Positions 4,797 through 7,577 of a stretch of 7,577 nucleotides of DNA are shown here, piece by piece. A program made the position numbers and the translations under genes. The stretch is from an uncultured Prevotella sp. Its GTDB lineage: Bacteria > Bacteroidota > Bacteroidia > Bacteroidales > Bacteroidaceae. The stretch covers positions 1 to 7,577 of the forward strand of contig OMVH01000042.1 of assembly GCA_900314365.1 (NCBI GenBank). Reading direction: 5' to 3'. The notes under the pieces were generated by a model, which saw nothing but the letters and a program-made list of their open reading frames with translations, did not search any database and was not told the DNA's origin. Within the stretch, counting starts at the first letter, position 1. Each line of letters starts with the position of its first letter.

Positions 4797-7577
4797 CTAA
4801 AAGGTTAATTGCAAGCCAAATGTTACTGATTTTGTATTGGGATAAGTAAGGAAATCAAACCCCATATTGATATCGCTGCCCCACGAGTTGACCTCGGGGT
4901 CCAGCCCCGAGTAGTGGGTAAGGGTAAGCAGGTTCTGGGCACTTACCGATATGCGCGCAGAGGAGATATAGCGCTTGATGCCCAGTTTACCGGTAGGCAC
5001 ATTGTAGGCCAGCGAGATATTCTTCATACGCAGATAAGAGCCGTCCTCGACAAAGCGGTCAGAGATGCGCAGGTTCTGCCTGCTGGTCAACTTAGGATAC
5101 TTAGCCGCAGCGTTCTGCTCGGGGGTGTTGCTGGCGCTCCAGTGGCTGTAATATACATCACGGCCATAATTCATGGGCGTGGTGTAGTCCAGGTTCTGAA
5201 ATTCGGTGATGTTAAACAGATCATTGCCATAGCTGCCCTGGAAGAAGACCGAGAAATCAAAGCCGCCCCAAGAGAGCGCCGTACTGAAACCATAGGTGAA
5301 GTCGGGGTGTGGGTCGCCCGTGATAAACTTGTCCTCCTTGCTGTAGTTGCCGTTACCATCGACATCGATATACTTCAGGATACCATTCTCGTCATACCCG
5401 TCCTCGCGATAGGTGAAATAGACACCGAGGGGTTCTCCCTCGCGTATCAGCGAGATATCATCTTCCATATAGGCCAGGCCGGGTCGGCCACTGTATAGTT
5501 CCTGTCCGTTGTATATCTTTACCACCTTGTTCTTGTTAAAGGCAATATTACCGCTGGCCGACCATGTGAGACTGCTGTTGCACACAATGTCGCCGTCTAT
5601 CATCAGTTCCAGGCCCTTGTTGCTCATCTTTCCTATGTTCTTGATGGTGCTGCTATAGCCCGTCGAGCCAGGCAGCCCCACGGTATTGAGCAAGTCGCGC
5701 GTCATCTTGCTGTACAGATCGGCAGTGAGGCGCAGCCTGTTGTCAAACATAGCCAGATCCACGCCCACGTTCCACTGGGCCGTGGTCTCCCACTTAAGAT
5801 CCGACGGCAACGTGCTGCCAGCCCTATAGAATGTGCCCAGTCCCGAGCCAATGGGCTGCTTGCCCTGGCTCAGCATATTGAGCGTAGCATAGGGCGAGAT
5901 GGCGGTAGAGCCGGTCTCTCCATAGCCTAAGCGCAACTTCAGATTAGATATCTGCGGCAGAGCCTTCATAAAGGGCTCCTCGGTGATGCGCCATGCCAGT
6001 GCCACCGATGGGAAGTAGCCCCACTTCTGCCCCTTAGAGTAGCGCGACGAGCCATCGGCACGCATGCTTACCGTGGCCAGATACTTGCTCTTGTACGAGT
6101 AGTTGATGCGTCCCAGCCACGAGGCCAGCGTCCACTGGGTATAGCCCGTTGAGGGGGTACCGAAGTTGGATGCCGCGCCTATCTGGTCGGTGCCGGGGGC
6201 ATCGCTTACAAATCCGCTGCCCGACAGCCCCATAGAGCGTGCTGTATATTGCTGATAGGTAAAGCCGCCCATGGCGCCTATCTTATGGTCGGCTATGGTG
6301 GCCTCATAGTTCACGATGTTCTCATTGACGATGGTGAGGCGCGAGTTTTGCGACACCGAGCCCGAGTTGGTTCCCCACAGATACTTCGACGTGGTGTAGT
6401 TGTCGGTGCGGTAGTCGTTGTTCTCCACGCCCAGCGAGGCCTTGAGCGAGAGCCCCTTGACGGGCTTATAGGTCACGGCGGCATTGATATTGGTAAGGTT
6501 GGCGCGTGTCTTGCTGTCGGTCTCGTTGATCAGCAGCACGGGATTGCGCAGATTGCTAGACACAAAGGTGTAGTTGGTCGATATGTCGTTATAGGTGCCG
6601 TCGTCGTTATAGGGATACAGGATAGAGGGCGTAAAGTAGGCGGCGCTCAGAATGCTGTTACCGCGGTTTCCGCCTGCTTGGCTCTGGTTAGAGGTGGTGC
6701 GTGTCCGGGCAAACGACATGATGAGATCTACATGGAGCTGGTCGCTCACGTCGTGGTTGATGTTGCTACGCAGGTTGAGTTTATCGTACGAAGAGCCACG
6801 CATCACACCGTCGCGCAGCATGGCCGAGCCGCTTATGAGTATCTTGGTACGCTCGTTGCCGCTGCTTATCGACACATTGTGGGTCTGCATAGGGGCGGTC
6901 TGGAAGACGGCATCCTGCCAGTCGAAACCTGCACCAAAAGCCTTGACCTCGTCGGCACTAAAATACTCATGGCCCGTGTCATTGAGCAGTATCTCGTTGG
7001 CTACGGCAGCATACTGCTCGCCATTGGTCACATCCATCTTGGAGATGACGCGCTGTATGCCATAGGTGCCGTTGTAGCTGATATGGGTGCCGCTCTGGCC
7101 CGAGTTGGTGGTGATGAGCACCACGCCGTTGGCTCCGCGCGAGCCGTAGATGGCTGTAGCCGAGGCATCCTTGAGCACCTCGACCGACTTGATGTCCTCG
7201 CTGCTGATAGACGATATGTTGGCTGGCATTCCGTCAACGATATACAGAGGGTCGTTGCCTCCCTTGATCGAGTTGGTGCCACGTATGCGGATAGATATGT
7301 CGCCCTGCGGACTGCCCGTATTATTAGTCACCACCACGCCGGCTACCCTACCTTGCAGCCCCATCATGGGGTTAGACACAGGATAGGCTTTCATGTCCTT
7401 GGCCGACACCGAGGCCACCGACCCTGTAAGGTCTTTGCGCTTCATGGTGCCATAGCCTACCACTACCACCTCGTTAAGCCGCTGGTTGTCCTCGTGCATC
7501 ACCACGCTCAGATTGCCGTCGATGCCCGTCACCAGTTCCTGGTCGGCATAGCCTATGAACGACACGTGAAGCCGGCT
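4797..7577 (-). CDS. SusC/RagA-family TonB-dependent outer-membrane transporter, 5' end cut by right edge
   Basis: There are 926 residues in the window, and the frame is open through base 7577 (SRLHVSFIGYADQ...). A GTG at 7565 is an internal valine codon, not the start. Missing are the signal peptide and most of the CarboxypepD-reg-like N-terminal domain, of which the LHVSFIGY end is present. The plug domain follows, with numbering from the first residue in the window: EVVVVGYGTMKRKDLTGSV (about 36-54), IRIRGTNSIKGGNDPLYIVDG (about 96-116) and IKSVEVLKDASATAIYGSRG (about 129-148). The 22-stranded barrel takes up the rest, including YLRMKNISLAYNVP and SAQNLLTLTHYSGLDPE, and the protein ends in VTFGLQLTF, a terminal aromatic as expected for an outer-membrane barrel. 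It would import glycan oligosaccharides with energy from TonB-ExbBD, paired with the SusD-like protein encoded 11 bases downstream. The operon promoter must lie beyond the right edge. Confidence 0.97.
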   Translation of the reverse strand, partial: SRLHVSFIGYADQELVTGIDGNLSVVMHEDNQRLNEVVVVGYGTMKRKDLTGSVASVSAKDMKAYPVSNPMMGLQGRVAGVVVTNNTGSPQGDISIRIRGTNSIKGGNDPLYIVDGMPANISSISSEDIKSVEVLKDASATAIYGSRGANGVVLITTNSGQSGTHISYNGTYGIQRVISKMDVTNGEQYAAVANEILLNDTGHEYFSADEVKAFGAGFDWQDAVFQTAPMQTHNVSISSGNERTKILISGSAMLRDGVMRGSSYDKLNLRSNINHDVSDQLHVDLIMSFARTRTTSNQSQAGGNRGNSILSAAYFTPSILYPYNDDGTYNDISTNYTFVSSNLRNPVLLINETDSKTRANLTNINAAVTYKPVKGLSLKASLGVENNDYRTDNYTTSKYLWGTNSGSVSQNSRLTIVNENIVNYEATIADHKIGAMGGFTYQQYTARSMGLSGSGFVSDAPGTDQIGAASNFGTPSTGYTQWTLASWLGRINYSYKSKYLATVSMRADGSSRYSKGQKWGYFPSVALAWRITEEPFMKALPQISNLKLRLGYGETGSTAISPYATLNMLSQGKQPIGSGLGTFYRAGSTLPSDLKWETTAQWNVGVDLAMFDNRLRLTADLYSKMTRDLLNTVGLPGSTGYSSTIKNIGKMSNKGLELMIDGDIVCNSSLTWSASGNIAFNKNKVVKIYNGQELYSGRPGLAYMEDDISLIREGEPLGVYFTYREDGYDENGILKYIDVDGNGNYSKEDKFITGDPHPDFTYGFSTALSWGGFDFSVFFQGSYGNDLFNITEFQNLDYTTPMNYGRDVYYSHWSASNTPEQNAAAKYPKLTSRQNLRISDRFVEDGSYLRMKNISLAYNVPTGKLGIKRYISSARISVSAQNLLTLTHYSGLDPEVNSWGSDINMGFDFLTYPNTKSVTFGLQLTF

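Noticed and set aside
4914..5498. A 194-codon plus-strand frame opposite the SusC gene
   Set aside because: The minus-strand SusC barrel is unmistakable here, and the plus-strand translation shows no recognizable family.
7563..7565. GTG as a start codon for the SusC gene
   Set aside because: The frame is open upstream to the window edge, and LHVSFIGY is the conserved end of the SusC N-terminal domain, so this GTG encodes an internal valine.

Overview
The window looks like part of a Bacteroidota (Bacteroidales, probably Prevotellaceae-like) polysaccharide utilization locus (PUL). Evidence: an adjacent SusC/SusD pair, a SusD lipobox followed by acidic residues, A-rich leaders without Shine-Dalgarno sequences, and a C-terminal 'GIYITKGKKFIH' tail of a kind common in Prevotella surface or secreted proteins. 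The genus is an inference; no marker gene is present.

Every gene I can support lies on the minus strand, so transcription runs from right to left. From the right edge: (1) a SusC/RagA TonB-dependent outer-membrane transporter, 7577-4797, cut by the right edge; (2) a SusD-like glycan-binding lipoprotein, 4785-3322; (3) a Tat-exported FAD-dependent oxidoreductase, 3291-1897; (4) a 5'-truncated reading frame, 1820-771, which I read as the C-terminal end of a GH115-type alpha-glucuronidase followed by a CBM-like beta-sandwich and the tail; (5) the first 250 residues of a second, apparently intact GH115 alpha-glucuronidase, 751-1, cut by the left edge. Gaps of 11, 30 and 19 bases separate genes 1/2, 2/3 and 4/5, so these read as co-transcribed. 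Both edges cut a gene: the promoter, any regulator and the remaining enzymes lie outside.

Working together, SusC and SusD would bind and import a glycan fragment, and GH115 would remove (4-O-methyl-)glucuronic acid side groups, as from glucuronoxylan. The FAD enzyme would perform an unidentified redox step in the periplasm. The target glycan is inferred only from GH115.

The most unusual point is the stretch between the FAD gene and the truncated GH115-like frame (about 1806-1896). There a GH115-type C-terminal domain starts abruptly, without signal peptide or catalytic domain, and base composition changes sharply: GC-rich to the right, clearly AT-richer to the left. This looks like a deletion, a recombination scar, or a chimeric assembly join. 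I saw no tRNA, rRNA, CRISPR array, insertion sequence or convincing terminator.
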